DNA of 53,360 nucleotides from Akkermansia muciniphila (GCA_945898055.1 CAMDGV010000030.1:1-53360), one strand, 5' to 3'; counted from the first letter of the stretch, positions 1 to 9,642 are shown. The notes: a model not told the origin generated them from the sequence alone. Made by a program: numbers and translations.

Positions 1-515
1 TCCGGCGAACCGAAGACCGCATCACGCGTGCCGGTTCCAATCACACAGACGCTGCGCGCTTCTTTCTCGTCCACGTCGTTGACCATCCGGCCGTGTTCGA
101 TCACGTGCTGGTTCAGCTCCAATGCGCCGGGCCAGGTGCCGACAAAATGCCAGGGGTTGAACGCCTTGCCCGCGCGAGTAACGGTGACTTCCCGGGTCTG
201 CATCTCCGGCGTGACCAAATGGACGAGCGGCGCGCTGTGTTGCAGGGCATAGATGTCATTCATCGTATTGCCCACCGCTTGATCCTTCCGGTGCTGCTGC
301 CACACGGGAATGGCCTGGGGCGTGACATAAACTTTTTCCAACCCGCCGATGGCAATGAGCGCCTCCTTCATCCCGTTCTCCAATCCTTTGACCAAGGCGG
401 ACTGCGCGACGAGGCTGCCCACTCCGAGAATAATGCCCAGCATGGTGAGCACGGAGCGGAACTTGTTCGCCCAAATTTCTTTGAAGCCAACACTGATGGT
501 GATCAAAAAATTCAT
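1..515 (-). CDS. MacB-type ABC transporter permease, N-terminal part (cut by window edge)
   Basis: Permease subunit of a MacB/FtsX-type tripartite efflux or lipoprotein-export ABC system in the inner membrane. The minus strand is open from an ATG at 515 to the window edge. The product begins MNFLITISVGFKEIWANKF, followed by a hydrophobic stretch with the motif LTMLGIILGVGSLVA, the typical first membrane helix of the MacB periplasmic-core-domain family. About 171 codons are visible; the second half of the periplasmic domain and the last three helices lie outside the window. Its ATG overlaps the stop of the ATPase gene by four bases (ATGA), so the two are translationally coupled in one operon with the fusion protein. 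The substrate cannot be read from the sequence. Confidence 0.9.
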   Translation of the reverse strand, partial: MNFLITISVGFKEIWANKFRSVLTMLGIILGVGSLVAQSALVKGLENGMKEALIAIGGLEKVYVTPQAIPVWQQHRKDQAVGNTMNDIYALQHSAPLVHLVTPEMQTREVTVTRAGKAFNPWHFVGTWPGALELNQHVIEHGRMVNDVDEKEARSVCVIGTGTRDAVFGSP

Positions 516-1261
516 AATGGCTGTTGGGTTGCGCTTGGACTTGGGATGGAGAATCTCGGGGTGGTCCCAAGGCCCGCCAGTTTGCGATCCACGTTCCTGG
601 CGATCTTGCCGTCGCGTATTTCAATGCGGCGGGGAGTGAAAGCGGCGATCTCCGGGTCGTGCGTGACCAGCGCGATAGTGCGACCTTCTTCGCTGATCTT
701 GTAAAACAATTGCAAAATTGTCTCGCCGGTGTGCGAGTCCAGATTCCCAGTCGGCTCATCCGCGAACACGATCTTGGGATCATTCACCAACGCGCGGGCA
801 ATGGCCGTGCGCTGCTGCTGGCCGCCGGAAAGTTGCATCGGGCGATGCTTGGCCCGGTTCTCCATGTCCACGAGCTTGAGCGCGTGGAGCGCGCGCTCCC
901 GGCGCTCGCGACTCGATACCCCGGTGTAGATCAGGGGCAGCTCGACGTTTTGCAGCACGGTGAGTTTCGGGAGCAGGTTGAAGAACTGAAAAACGAAGCC
1001 GATCTTCCGGTTGCGGATGCGTGCCAGTTCTCGCTCAGAAGCGTGTTCGATCATCGTGCCATCGAGCCGGATCGTTCCCTTCGACGGCGAGTCGAGACAT
1101 CCGAGAATATGCATCAGGGTCGATTTGCCGCTGCCGGAAGGGCCGATAATAGAGATAAATTCGCCCCCGTCGATGTCCACTGAGACGTCATCCAGTGCGC
1201 GGATCTCTTCACCGCCGAGGTGGTAAATTTTGCTGACGTTACGAACTTCGATGAGAGCCAT
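512..1261 (-). CDS. MacB/LolD-type ABC transporter ATP-binding protein
   Basis: ATPase that energises the adjacent permease. It has Walker A GPSGSGKST near residue 41, signature LSGGQQQR, Walker B IVFADEP with the following TGNLD, and the H-loop VTHD, all intact. This is the LolD/MacB/FtsE subfamily. I chose the ATG at 1261 (MALIEVRNVSKIY) because the longer reading frame to 1294 adds an unlikely proline-rich lead and would run into the end of the upstream fusion-protein gene. From 1261 the product is 249 residues, a little longer than the family's usual 220-235. The C-terminal extension after the ATPase core looks basic and low in complexity. It lies 10 bases after the fusion-protein stop and overlaps the permease start. 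Confidence 0.93.
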   Translation of the reverse strand: MALIEVRNVSKIYHLGGEEIRALDDVSVDIDGGEFISIIGPSGSGKSTLMHILGCLDSPSKGTIRLDGTMIEHASERELARIRNRKIGFVFQFFNLLPKLTVLQNVELPLIYTGVSSRERRERALHALKLVDMENRAKHRPMQLSGGQQQRTAIARALVNDPKIVFADEPTGNLDSHTGETILQLFYKISEEGRTIALVTHDPEIAAFTPRRIEIRDGKIARNVDRKLAGLGTTPRFSIPSPSATQQPL

Positions 1262-1271
1262 GGCGGTGAGT

Positions 1272-2468
1272 TTACTTTGCGGTGGCGGTGGCACCGCTTT
1301 TGGCGCCGGCGGTCTGACTAACGTTCGCTTCGATGGGTGGCGCGATGAGCGAAATCACCTCACCGCCCTTCAGGCCCTTGGTCACCTCGGCGAAGTCAAA
1401 ATCCGCCACTCCGAGCTGGACCGACTGGCGTTCAAACTTGCTGTCCTTCGTTTTGACGTACACGAAGCGCTCACCCTGATCGTTGAAGACCGAAGCCAGC
1501 GGAATTGCCAGCACGTTGCCGACGGAAATGAGCGGGATGGATAGGTTCGCGGTCATGCCAGGCCGCACCGCGCCTTCGGCATTCTTGAGAATGATGCGGG
1601 TGGAAAAACCTTTGACGCCGTTTCTGAAAGTGGCCTGGGGCGCGATGCGGTCCACCCGACCCATGAGCTTCAGTCCGGCCACCGCCTCCACCTCGACGGT
1701 CACGGCTTGGTCCACTTTTAAGCGTGTTACGTCCGCCTGATTGATGTGGGCGGTGATAATCATGTCTGCCAGATTGGCGACGGTGAAGACCTCGGTGCCG
1801 CTGTTGAATCCGCTGGAACCGGACACGGCCTGCCCAACGGAAACCGGACGTGTCAGAATCGTGCAGTCAAATGGAGCGCGAATAACAGTCTTCAGCAACT
1901 TGTCCTCGACCTGCTGGAGCGCAGTCTGCGCGGTTTCCAGACGGTTCATCGCGATGTCCAGGCTGTTCTTCGTCAGATCGTGGTCGATGCGCGCGTTATC
2001 GAAAGACTCCTGTGCTACCAGCTTGCTCTCGAACAATCCCTTGACCCGATCGAAGTTCAGCTTCGTCTTCTCGAGTTGGAGTTTCTGGGTCTCAACCGCC
2101 AGTCGGGCCCCAGCGATCTCCGTCTTGCGCGAGGATTTCTCGGTCTGCAAATCCTTGTCGTCCAGCTCGAAGAGAACTTCGCCCTTTTTCACTTTGTCGC
2201 CAATGTCCAGTGTGAGCTTGGAAATTAGCCCGCCGATTTCCGGTCGCACGTTAACGGCGTCGAGCGGACCGATGTCACCCGCCGCGGTGACCGCAAAGTT
2301 GATGTTCCGCGTCGCCACGACCGCCGTGGTGGGCGGACCAGATTTCCCGCCGACCGCCCCCGGACCAGATTTCCAGAACGCAATTTTGCCCGGGTATTGC
2401 TGCCCGCTCCGATATGCGATGCCTCCCACTCCAGCGAGGGCCAACAAGCATATAATCAGTTTTTTCAT
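1272..2468 (-). CDS. HlyD/MacA-family periplasmic membrane-fusion protein
   Basis: Periplasmic adaptor that links the MacB-type permease to an outer-membrane channel. 398 residues. A short N-terminal signal or anchor segment (MKKLIICLLALAGVGGIAY) is followed by a biotinyl-lipoyl half (NVRPEIGGLISKLTLDIGD), a long alpha-helical hairpin with many Lys/Glu/Gln residues at about 100-190, the second lipoyl half (VIRAPFDCTILTRPVSVGQ), and beta-barrel and membrane-proximal domains ending in a low-complexity Ala/Thr/Lys tail. It is the first gene of the minus-strand operon with the ATPase and permease. No TolC-like outer-membrane partner is in view. Confidence 0.92.
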   Translation of the reverse strand: MKKLIICLLALAGVGGIAYRSGQQYPGKIAFWKSGPGAVGGKSGPPTTAVVATRNINFAVTAAGDIGPLDAVNVRPEIGGLISKLTLDIGDKVKKGEVLFELDDKDLQTEKSSRKTEIAGARLAVETQKLQLEKTKLNFDRVKGLFESKLVAQESFDNARIDHDLTKNSLDIAMNRLETAQTALQQVEDKLLKTVIRAPFDCTILTRPVSVGQAVSGSSGFNSGTEVFTVANLADMIITAHINQADVTRLKVDQAVTVEVEAVAGLKLMGRVDRIAPQATFRNGVKGFSTRIILKNAEGAVRPGMTANLSIPLISVGNVLAIPLASVFNDQGERFVYVKTKDSKFERQSVQLGVADFDFAEVTKGLKGGEVISLIAPPIEANVSQTAGAKSGATATAK

Positions 2469-2895
2469 TCGTGAAAGTTAAGTTTACTTTTGAGCAGATC
2501 CGGTGGCCCCTTCAACAAGCATCTAATAAAAGATGGCAAGTTGTTGTGGATCAAACGCGCCGACGACAAGAATCCTGACCTCGACGTTTGTCATTCTTCG
2601 ACGGGTCGCTTTTGTCGGACATGCTGCTCGATCTCCGTGCGGGCCGACCTCAACATCAGCGGCGAAATCGAACTGCGTGACGGCAGCAATCGTGTCATCG
2701 CTAATGAAACCCTCGAGTCGGCCCCCTTTGGTGCGGTGAAGGTGCTCTGACACTTCTGAATTCGGATGATCCTTCTCCGCGCGAGACTGCCAACGAGGCC
2801 GTCGAAGAGAAGCCATCCAAGCGAGGACCGCTCTATTTCGTCTAAAGCGAAGATAGAATTTGACCTCAAGGAATCGTAAATTAATCTTAAAATTA
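2469..2895. other. Intergenic stretch without a supported gene
   Basis: About 430 bases between the divergent fusion-protein and SulP genes. Both strands have short open frames (for example 2490-2750 plus), but none has a convincing start or a family signature, and several overlap one another. It probably carries the two divergent promoters; I could not pick out a clear -35/-10 pair. Confidence 0.4.
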
Positions 2896-5172
2896 ATGGT
2901 TTTGCCCAAATCACCCATCTCAATCACGCTTCCAAAAGATATTACCGCGAGCATCGTGGTCTTTCTCGTCGCGTTGCCACTCTGTCTCGGTGTGGCGCTG
3001 GCCTCAAATGCGCCGTTATTTTCCGGTGTGCTGGCGGGGATAGTCGGCGGCATTCTCGTGGGTTGGCTGAGTGGCTCGCACAAGAGTGTGAGTGGTCCAG
3101 CAGCGGGACTCACGGCCATCGTGGCCTCGCAGATCGGGCAGTTGGGGTCGTTTGAAACGTTTCTGCTTGCGGTGATGCTCGCCGGCGTGATCCAGATCCT
3201 CTTGGGGGTTACGCAGATGGGTTTTATCGCGGCATTTTTCCCTGGTAGTGTCATCAAGGGTCTGTTGGCGGCCATCGGTGTGATTTTGATCTTGAAGCAA
3301 CTCCCGCATGTCTTTGGTCACGATTCGGATGCGGAAGGTGAGATGAGTTTTTTCCAGCCCGATCACCGGAACACTTTCACTGAACTGTTAGACACGGTGT
3401 TCGACATCCAGCCTGGGGCAGCACTGGTGGGCCTACTTGGTATCCTGCTGCTGATCGCATGGGATCGCGTGAAGGTGCTGAAAAAGAGTCCCGTGCCCGC
3501 GGCTCTCGTCGTCGTCATCATGGGCGTCGTCATCAGTCTCATCCTGCGTCAAAGCGGCAGCCGCTGGGCCATCTCTGCGTCCCACCTCGTGCAGGTTCCG
3601 GTGGCCAAGGATCTGGGGGCGTTTATTGGCTTTTTGCAGTTCCCGAATTTCTCTCAGTTTGGAAATCCAGTGGTGTATGCCGCAGCGATCACCATCGCCA
3701 TCGTCGCTACGCTGGAGACTCTACTCAATCTGCAGGCTGTCGATAAGATGGACCCTGATCAGCACCACGCCCCACCGAACCGTGAACTCGTGGCGCAGGG
3801 CATTGGGAATGTCGTCTCAGGCCTCATCGGCGGGTTGCCGGTGACCAGCGTAGTCGTGCGTTCATCCGTCAATATCAATGCTGGTGGCAAGACGAAACTT
3901 AGCGCCATCCTGCACGGCATTTTGCTGCTCCTCTGCGTCCTGCTGATGCCAGCTTGGCTTAATGAAATTCCGCTCTCCGCGCTGGCGTCCATTTTGATCA
4001 TGACCGGCGTGAAACTAGCCAGCCCACAGCTACTCCGGCAGATGTGGAGTGAGGGAAAGACGCAGTTCCTGCCCTTCATTATCACGGTCCTCGCCATCCT
4101 CTTTACGGACCTGCTCATTGGCATCTTAATTGGTCTTGGCGTCGCTATCGCTTTTATCTTGCGCAGCAATCTGCTCCGCCCGCTGCATAAAATCATGGAG
4201 AAACACATCAGTGGTGATGTGCTACGCATCGAACTGGCGAATCAGGTCAGCTTCCTCAACCGTGCCACTCTTGAAAAGACACTGCACGAAGTCCCCCGTG
4301 GTGGCCATGTGCTGCTAGATGCACGCAGCACAGATTATATTGACCCAGACATCCTCGATCTGATTGAGGACTTCAAAAAAACCACCGCCAATGCCCATGG
4401 AGTGAAGCTCAGCCTCGCAGGTTTTAAAGACAACTACCTGCTCGCAGATCACATCCAGTATGTGGACTACTCTAGCCGTGAGGTGCAGAGCTCACTCACG
4501 CCTGCCGCTGTCCTAGAGATATTGCGCGCAGGCAACAAGCGCTTCCGCAGTGGTGAGCGCATCGAGCGTGACTACAGCCGCCAAATCGGTGCGACGGCGG
4601 GCGGGCAGTTCCCGATTGCAGTCGTGCTGGGCTGCATCGACTCGCGCGCTCCGGCAGAGGCCCTCTTCGATCTCGGTTTGGGGGACATTTTTAGCGCTCG
4701 CGTCGCGGGAAATATCGCCACGACGGAGCTGCTCGGCAGCATCGAGTATGCCTGCGCTGTGGTGGGCGCAAAGCTCGTCGTCGTGCTCGGTCACACGAGC
4801 TGCGGCGCGGTGAATGCGGCCGTCGATCTGCTCGCCGCTGCAAAAAAGGCAAGTGAGGCAACCCCGTGCGGTAACCTTGATGGACTCGTCATCGAGATCC
4901 AACAAGCGATCAATCCCGCGACTCTAAAGAAGCCTGGTCAGTGGGCTGCTGGAGAAAAGACGTCCTACACGAATGAAATCGCACGCCTCAATGTAGTGCG
5001 TACGATCAAGACGATCCGCCAGCGTAGCGCCACGCTGAATAAGCTGCTCGAGGAAGGCAAGATCGCCATCGTCGGCAGTCTCTACGATGTCGCGACGGGC
5101 GAGGTGAGCTTCTTTCAAACCGCGGATTCGAGCGTCACGAAGCTGAGCATTCCGATGGCGGCCAGCGTCTAA
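2896..5172 (+). CDS. SulP-family anion transporter fused to a beta-carbonic anhydrase
   Basis: Predicted inner-membrane bicarbonate/sulfate-type transporter carrying its own carbonic anhydrase; 758 residues from the ATG chosen here. Residues about 1-390 are the SulP membrane domain with many hydrophobic segments, including LPLCLGVALASNAPLFSGV near the start. A STAS-like cytoplasmic domain follows at about 425-500. The C-terminal third is a beta-carbonic anhydrase with the zinc and catalytic motifs GCIDSRAPAE (Cys, Asp-Arg dyad, about residue 578) and GHTSCGAV (His and Cys, about 632), all intact. SulP transporters with a C-terminal carbonic anhydrase are a known bacterial architecture; the coupling of HCO3- movement and CO2 hydration is inferred from it. 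The start could also be an in-frame ATG at 2860; neither has a strong ribosome binding site. Confidence 0.93.
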   Translation: MVLPKSPISITLPKDITASIVVFLVALPLCLGVALASNAPLFSGVLAGIVGGILVGWLSGSHKSVSGPAAGLTAIVASQIGQLGSFETFLLAVMLAGVIQILLGVTQMGFIAAFFPGSVIKGLLAAIGVILILKQLPHVFGHDSDAEGEMSFFQPDHRNTFTELLDTVFDIQPGAALVGLLGILLLIAWDRVKVLKKSPVPAALVVVIMGVVISLILRQSGSRWAISASHLVQVPVAKDLGAFIGFLQFPNFSQFGNPVVYAAAITIAIVATLETLLNLQAVDKMDPDQHHAPPNRELVAQGIGNVVSGLIGGLPVTSVVVRSSVNINAGGKTKLSAILHGILLLLCVLLMPAWLNEIPLSALASILIMTGVKLASPQLLRQMWSEGKTQFLPFIITVLAILFTDLLIGILIGLGVAIAFILRSNLLRPLHKIMEKHISGDVLRIELANQVSFLNRATLEKTLHEVPRGGHVLLDARSTDYIDPDILDLIEDFKKTTANAHGVKLSLAGFKDNYLLADHIQYVDYSSREVQSSLTPAAVLEILRAGNKRFRSGERIERDYSRQIGATAGGQFPIAVVLGCIDSRAPAEALFDLGLGDIFSARVAGNIATTELLGSIEYACAVVGAKLVVVLGHTSCGAVNAAVDLLAAAKKASEATPCGNLDGLVIEIQQAINPATLKKPGQWAAGEKTSYTNEIARLNVVRTIKTIRQRSATLNKLLEEGKIAIVGSLYDVATGEVSFFQTADSSVTKLSIPMAASV

Positions 5173-5222
5173 ATCACCGCGTGTTCTTCTTCGCCTCTCG
5201 CTTGGGCTTGATCAACTCTGGG

Positions 5223-5468
5223 TCAGGCTACCTTGTACGAATATTTAGTCGAGCCCGCCTCGTAACCGTTGAAAACTTCTTTAGCTTGGGATTTCTGTTT
5301 AACGACCCACCGGAAAAAGTTGCCATCGATTCTTTTCTGTGGCGGCTGAGGCTTAGCTCCATCGACACTGCGAACCACCCTGAGTTCGTCGGCATGGAGG
5401 TCGAGATCGAGTTGAATTTGCGGAAATCGAGGCCGCTGAGTGAGTTGAGCCTCGGTGAGAGGGGTCAC
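5223..5468 (-). CDS. Small hypothetical protein downstream of frr
   Basis: Unrecognised 81-residue reading frame with a GTG start at 5468 (MTPLTEAQLTQRPRFPQIQL). The composition is protein-like, with a basic, aromatic C-terminal half (GNFFRWVVKQKSQAKEV). The same frame is open all the way back to the stop codon of frr at 5553, so about 110 codons after that stop could be read. No ATG is available in it. It could be a small gene co-transcribed with frr or chance open frame; no family was recognised. Confidence 0.35.
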   Translation of the reverse strand: MTPLTEAQLTQRPRFPQIQLDLDLHADELRVVRSVDGAKPQPPQKRIDGNFFRWVVKQKSQAKEVFNGYEAGSTKYSYKVA

Positions 5469-5552
5469 TGCAATGAGAAGTAAAGTTTTTGCTTTCTTCT
5501 CATCCGCCTCAAAAACGAAATTCCTATCCTGAAACCAGAGAGGAACCCGAAT

Positions 5553-6116
5553 TCAAACCGTCAGGATTTCCTTCTCCTTGTAAGCGAGGTGTTGATCGAT
5601 TTTGACAATGAAACCATCGGTCAATTTTTGAACATCCGCCTCGGCAGTCTTGATGTCATCTTCGGACACGCCACCTTCGTTCTTCAGTTTCTTTAACGAC
5701 TCAATCGCTTGACGTCTTTCGTTACGGACAGCGACACGTCCTTCTTCGGACATTCGTTTGCAGATTTTGACGAATTCTTGACGACGTTCAGCGCTCAGTT
5801 CAGGAAGGACCAAACGAATAAAACGACCTTGAACAGCGGGGTTCAGGCCAAGTCCAGCGGATTGAATTCCTTTCTCAATCGCTTTCATGGTCGTTTGATC
5901 AAAGGGTTGAACCATCAACATCCGTGCTTCCGGGGCTGAAATGGTGGCGAGTTCCTTGAGTCGCATGTGGGAATCATAGGCTTCAATCATTAAGTTTTCG
6001 ATCAAAGCTGGGGAGGCTTTTCCCGTGCGAACACCGGCAAACTGCTGCAAAACGTGCTCTTCGGTTTTGAGCATTTTATCCTCGGTCTCGAAAAGGACTT
6101 CATCGATATTCATCAT
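5553..6116 (-). CDS. frr: Ribosome recycling factor
   Basis: Splits post-termination ribosomes together with EF-G. 187 residues, the family's normal size (about 185). Recognised by the full-length pattern: an N-terminal helix (DKMLKTEEHVLQQFAGVRTG) with the conserved RTGKASPALIENL, the hinge region, EGRVAVRNERRQAIESLKKL in the second helical arm, and a C-terminal helix ending EKEILTV. The ATG is doubled (MMN), so the start may be one codon later. It follows pyrH on the same strand with a 63-base gap, a common bacterial pairing. Confidence 0.97.
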   Translation of the reverse strand: MMNIDEVLFETEDKMLKTEEHVLQQFAGVRTGKASPALIENLMIEAYDSHMRLKELATISAPEARMLMVQPFDQTTMKAIEKGIQSAGLGLNPAVQGRFIRLVLPELSAERRQEFVKICKRMSEEGRVAVRNERRQAIESLKKLKNEGGVSEDDIKTAEADVQKLTDGFIVKIDQHLAYKEKEILTV

Positions 6117-6179
6117 GTCAGAAAGAGAGATTTTGGAACGGAGAAGGAAGAAAGGTGGAAAAGGCGAAGTACGAAGTGC

Positions 6180-6914
6180 TCAGGTGGTGACCAATGTCCC
6201 AATTTTTTCTCCAAGAACCACACCGCGAAGATTATGCGGTTTAAAGAAATCGAACACAATGATAGGCATCTTATTTTCCATGCAGAGAGCGAACGCCGCC
6301 GCGTCCATCACCTTCAACTGCTTTGCAAGAGCGGTCGAATAAGACACCTGCTCATAGCGCTCGGCATCTTTGTATTTTACTGGATCCTTGTCGTAGATGC
6401 CATCGACCTTGGTTGCTTTCAGAACAACCTCCACACCCATTTCGTTGGCGCGGAGTGCTGCAGCCGTGTCGGTCGAAAAATAGGGGTTACCGGTTCCGGC
6501 GGCGAAGATCACCACGCGCCCTTTTTGAAGGTGGCGCACCGCTCGGCGGCGAATAAAAGGTTCGGCAATTTGGGTCATATTGATGGCACTCTGAACTCGG
6601 GTCTCGACGCCTTTTTTCTCCAAAGCATCTTGCAGAGCAAGAGCATTGATGACCGTAGCCAACATTCCCATGTAATCGCCAGTAGCCCGTTCGATACCTT
6701 TCTCGCTCCCAGTAATACCCCGGAAAATATTGCCACCTCCCACCACGATCACCACTTCAACTCCTAGCTTTTGAACCTCTGCCACCTGTGCGGCCATATC
6801 ATGGACACACTCAGGATCAATCCCAGATCCACCGCGACCGCCCAAAGCTTCGCCGCTTAGTTTCAAGAGAATGCGTCGAAAACGGGGCGTCGGTTTGGCG
6901 GTAACTTTCTTCAT
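6180..6914 (-). CDS. pyrH: UMP kinase
   Basis: Phosphorylates UMP to UDP in pyrimidine nucleotide synthesis; cytoplasmic, hexameric in the family. The product is 244 residues from the ATG at 6914, which has an AGAGG ribosome binding site just upstream; the longer frame to 6956 lacks one. Amino-acid-kinase fold motifs are present: [13 protein letters not shown] at the start, [49 protein letters not shown] (nucleotide-binding loop) and [12 protein letters not shown]. It lies between dprA and frr on the minus strand. Confidence 0.97.
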   Translation of the reverse strand: MKKVTAKPTPRFRRILLKLSGEALGGRGGSGIDPECVHDMAAQVAEVQKLGVEVVIVVGGGNIFRGITGSEKGIERATGDYMGMLATVINALALQDALEKKGVETRVQSAINMTQIAEPFIRRRAVRHLQKGRVVIFAAGTGNPYFSTDTAAALRANEMGVEVVLKATKVDGIYDKDPVKYKDAERYEQVSYSTALAKQLKVMDAAAFALCMENKMPIIVFDFFKPHNLRGVVLGEKIGTLVTT

Positions 6915-7000
6915 CGTAACCCCTCTGATATAGCAGCCTAGGCTCATTTGAGTCAACGAACCTAGTCAATCAACTGGGGTCTAAATTACCCAAATGCGAC

Positions 7001-8107
7001 TTAGCTGACTTGCACGAACCGTCGCCCGGGCAATTGACGAATGAGGCGTTTCATTTCTAGAGAAAAAAGGGCGACATTCACCGTGCTGGCCCCCAAATCT
7101 GTCGCGCGAATGATTTCGTCGGCTGCCCGTTCTCCTTCAGCTAATGAGGCATGGACAGCCTGTTCAGAGGGAGACAAAGGAAGGGCTGGTGCGGTCATTG
7201 TAAGCGACGGTTCAGGTCGATTAGACGGCGGGAAAATATATTCAAATTCCCCGAGAATATCCTCAATGTTTTCGCAGAGTTTTGCCCCTTTTTTGATGAG
7301 TTGATGGCAGCCTTTGCTCCGCGGAGAATCAATCCGGCCGGGTACCGCGAAAACCTGACGCCCATAGTCCACGGCGAAGTCGGAGGTAATCAGGGCACCG
7401 CTTTTATGATTAGCCTCAATCACGACCGTCCCCAGAGACATACCTGCCACAATGCGGTTGCGAATGGGAAAGGACTGTTTGTCGGCGGGGCGATTAAAGG
7501 GGAATTGAGTAATAACCGCACCATTGGCAGCAATCCGTTCAAAAAGATCCGCATTTTCCGGCGGAAAAGTGCGGTCAATTCCGGTGCCGAGAACGGCAAT
7601 CGTCCGCCCCTTCGCACTCAATGCACCGAGGTGGGCCGCCGTATCAATGCCTCGAGCCCCACCACTAATGATGGTGATGCCAGTATAGGCGAGTTGATAA
7701 GCGAATCGACGGGCAGTTTCCGTGCCATAGGGTGAGGTTTGTCGCGAGCCCACAAGAGCTAGTCCATGACGATCATTGGGCTGCAGTGCACCCTTCACGT
7801 AGAGGACAATTGGGGGATCATAAATCTCCCGTAAAAGCGGTGGATATTCAGTGTCCATTCCGCAAATCACCCGCACACCGGATTCGCTAATTCGTTTGAG
7901 TTCGGCGCAAAGGTCAATCGAGTGCTGCCACGAACTGATTGCTTGGGCGGTCTCCTCTCCAATACCGTGAACAGCCGAGAGTCCCGCTGCTGTGGCGTGA
8001 AGAATAGCGATGGGGTTGTTGTCAAAATGGGCCAACAGTTGGCGCAGACGAACTGGGCCGACGTGGTCAATCATATTGAGGGCGACAAAGGCTTCAATGG
8101 CTTCCAT
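7001..8107 (-). CDS. dprA: DNA-processing protein DprA (Smf)
   Basis: Binds incoming single-stranded DNA and loads RecA during natural transformation. 368 residues. An N-terminal helix-hairpin-helix/SAM-like region (LRQLLAHFDN, VHGIGEETAQAI) is followed by the Rossmann-type core with VGSRQTSPYGTETARRFA, ISGGARGIDTAAHLGAL, FPPENADLFERIA, FPIRNRIVAGMS and SGALITSDFAVDYGRQVFAV. A C-terminal winged-helix-like segment follows after a linker. A ComEC homologue at 18-20.5 kb supports a DNA-uptake capacity, although the two genes are not in one operon. Confidence 0.95.
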   Translation of the reverse strand: MEAIEAFVALNMIDHVGPVRLRQLLAHFDNNPIAILHATAAGLSAVHGIGEETAQAISSWQHSIDLCAELKRISESGVRVICGMDTEYPPLLREIYDPPIVLYVKGALQPNDRHGLALVGSRQTSPYGTETARRFAYQLAYTGITIISGGARGIDTAAHLGALSAKGRTIAVLGTGIDRTFPPENADLFERIAANGAVITQFPFNRPADKQSFPIRNRIVAGMSLGTVVIEANHKSGALITSDFAVDYGRQVFAVPGRIDSPRSKGCHQLIKKGAKLCENIEDILGEFEYIFPPSNRPEPSLTMTAPALPLSPSEQAVHASLAEGERAADEIIRATDLGASTVNVALFSLEMKRLIRQLPGRRFVQVS

Positions 8108-8190
8108 ACCCCGTCATCGGAGAGCAGTCGCAAAAGTCGCGCAATGGGCACTTGGCGCCCAGGGGGTGAGACGATCCATTATCGACTGAA

Positions 8191-9642
8191 TCAGGCCTTA
8201 AGAATGGCCCGACAAGCCGCCTCTAATGTCTTCAGGCGGGCCGCTGATTTGGCCTCAATATAGCAACGAATCAGCGGTTCTGTGCCACTGGCGCGGAAGG
8301 CAACCCATTCCCGATCCGGCAACAGAAATTTAAAGCCGTCGGTCGTAATAAATTTCTCAACTTTTAAACGACCGACAAAGTCTAATCCCCCAGCTAAGCG
8401 ATTCAGTAAAGTAGCTTTCGTCTCGGTCGGTACAGCGACATTGATCCGTGTCGTGTGAAATTCCCCGGTCTGCTTTTCTAAGGCGGCTAAAATTGCCTTC
8501 AATGATTTACCTTCAGTTGCCACCAATTCGGCCATCAGGAGACAGGCGAGGATGCCGTCTTTTTCAGGCACATGCCCCTTGACACTAAGTCCGCCCGATT
8601 CCTCGCCACCAACGATTATCGGGCCGGATTCCATCAGGGCACCGATATATTTGAACCCCACCGGCGTCTCGTAAACCGGGACATCGAGGAGTTCAGCAAC
8701 TGCATCGACCTGATGACTGGTGGGAACGGTCCGAACCACGCCGCCGGTCCAACCTCGATTTTTCTTCAGATGATACAGTGACAGGGCCAAGACCTGATTT
8801 GGGGTGAGCCAAGTGCCATCTGCATCAACGATCCCGAAACGGTCGGCGTCGCCATCGAGACCGAGACCCAAGGACGCTTTTCGAGCACGAATAACTTCGC
8901 GAACCAGTGCCATCCCTTCGGCATTTGGTTCCGGATGATGCCCGCCAAAGCTCGGGTTTAATTCGTCGTGGAAACGAATCACTTCGGCTCCACCTTCCTC
9001 CTCAAGAAGCGTGTCGAGATAGCCACGCCCAGTCCCGTACATAAGTTCGATCGCTACGCGAAGTTTGGCGCGGCGCAGGGTATCAAAGTCGATTAGTTTA
9101 CGGATTTGTTTGAAATAAACTGGGCGCGGATCGATTTCTTTGCACTTAAAAGTACCCACGACCATCGACGGAAAAGTCCATCCAGCCTCTTGACGTTTAC
9201 GGATGGCGATCTCGATTTCTTGGGTGACTTCGGGGGGAGCTGCTGCGCCATTAAACACACTAAATTTGAGGCCTTGATATTCAGCTGGATTATGACTGGC
9301 GGTCATGTTGACGCCACCGATCGCTTTTCGAACCCGAATAGTGTGGGCAATGACCGGCGTTGGGGCGTCTCGTTGACAGAGTAGCGGAATTAATTCATTG
9401 GCGGCGAGGACCTCGGCGGCGGCCAAGGAGAATTCACGACCGAGAAAACGAGTATCGTGCCCCAAGACGACCACCGGTTTAAGTTTGTGCAAAGGGGACT
9501 GGATTCTGGCGCGTTCGGAATTTAGGTAATCAGCAATGCCTTGAGCGGCCACCCGCACGGTGTCGAAAGTGAAGTCGCGAGCGATGAGGCTGCGCCAACC
9601 GGAAGTGCCGAACTTGATCGAGATCACCTTCTGAGTTTCCAA
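8191..9642 (-). CDS. Alpha-D-phosphohexomutase (phosphoglucomutase/phosphomannomutase family)
   Basis: Interconverts hexose 1- and 6-phosphates. 483 residues with all four family landmarks: the phosphoserine loop MTASHNPAEYQGLKF, the metal-binding loop GLDGDADRFGIVD, the sugar-recognition loop GGEESGGLS, and the phosphate-binding loop RASGTEPLIRCY near the C-terminus. Length fits bacterial phosphoglucomutase/phosphomannomutase rather than GlmM (about 445). Exact sugar specificity cannot be read. It is upstream of dprA on the same strand, about 80 bases apart, and could feed sugar nucleotides to the glycosyltransferases in the window; that link is inferred. Confidence 0.93.
   Translation of the reverse strand: METQKVISIKFGTSGWRSLIARDFTFDTVRVAAQGIADYLNSERARIQSPLHKLKPVVVLGHDTRFLGREFSLAAAEVLAANELIPLLCQRDAPTPVIAHTIRVRKAIGGVNMTASHNPAEYQGLKFSVFNGAAAPPEVTQEIEIAIRKRQEAGWTFPSMVVGTFKCKEIDPRPVYFKQIRKLIDFDTLRRAKLRVAIELMYGTGRGYLDTLLEEEGGAEVIRFHDELNPSFGGHHPEPNAEGMALVREVIRARKASLGLGLDGDADRFGIVDADGTWLTPNQVLALSLYHLKKNRGWTGGVVRTVPTSHQVDAVAELLDVPVYETPVGFKYIGALMESGPIIVGGEESGGLSVKGHVPEKDGILACLLMAELVATEGKSLKAILAALEKQTGEFHTTRINVAVPTETKATLLNRLAGGLDFVGRLKVEKFITTDGFKFLLPDREWVAFRASGTEPLIRCYIEAKSAARLKTLEAACRAILKA

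Noticed and set aside
2490-2750. 86-codon plus-strand frame upstream of SulP
   Set aside because: No start signal or family match; competing frames on both strands.
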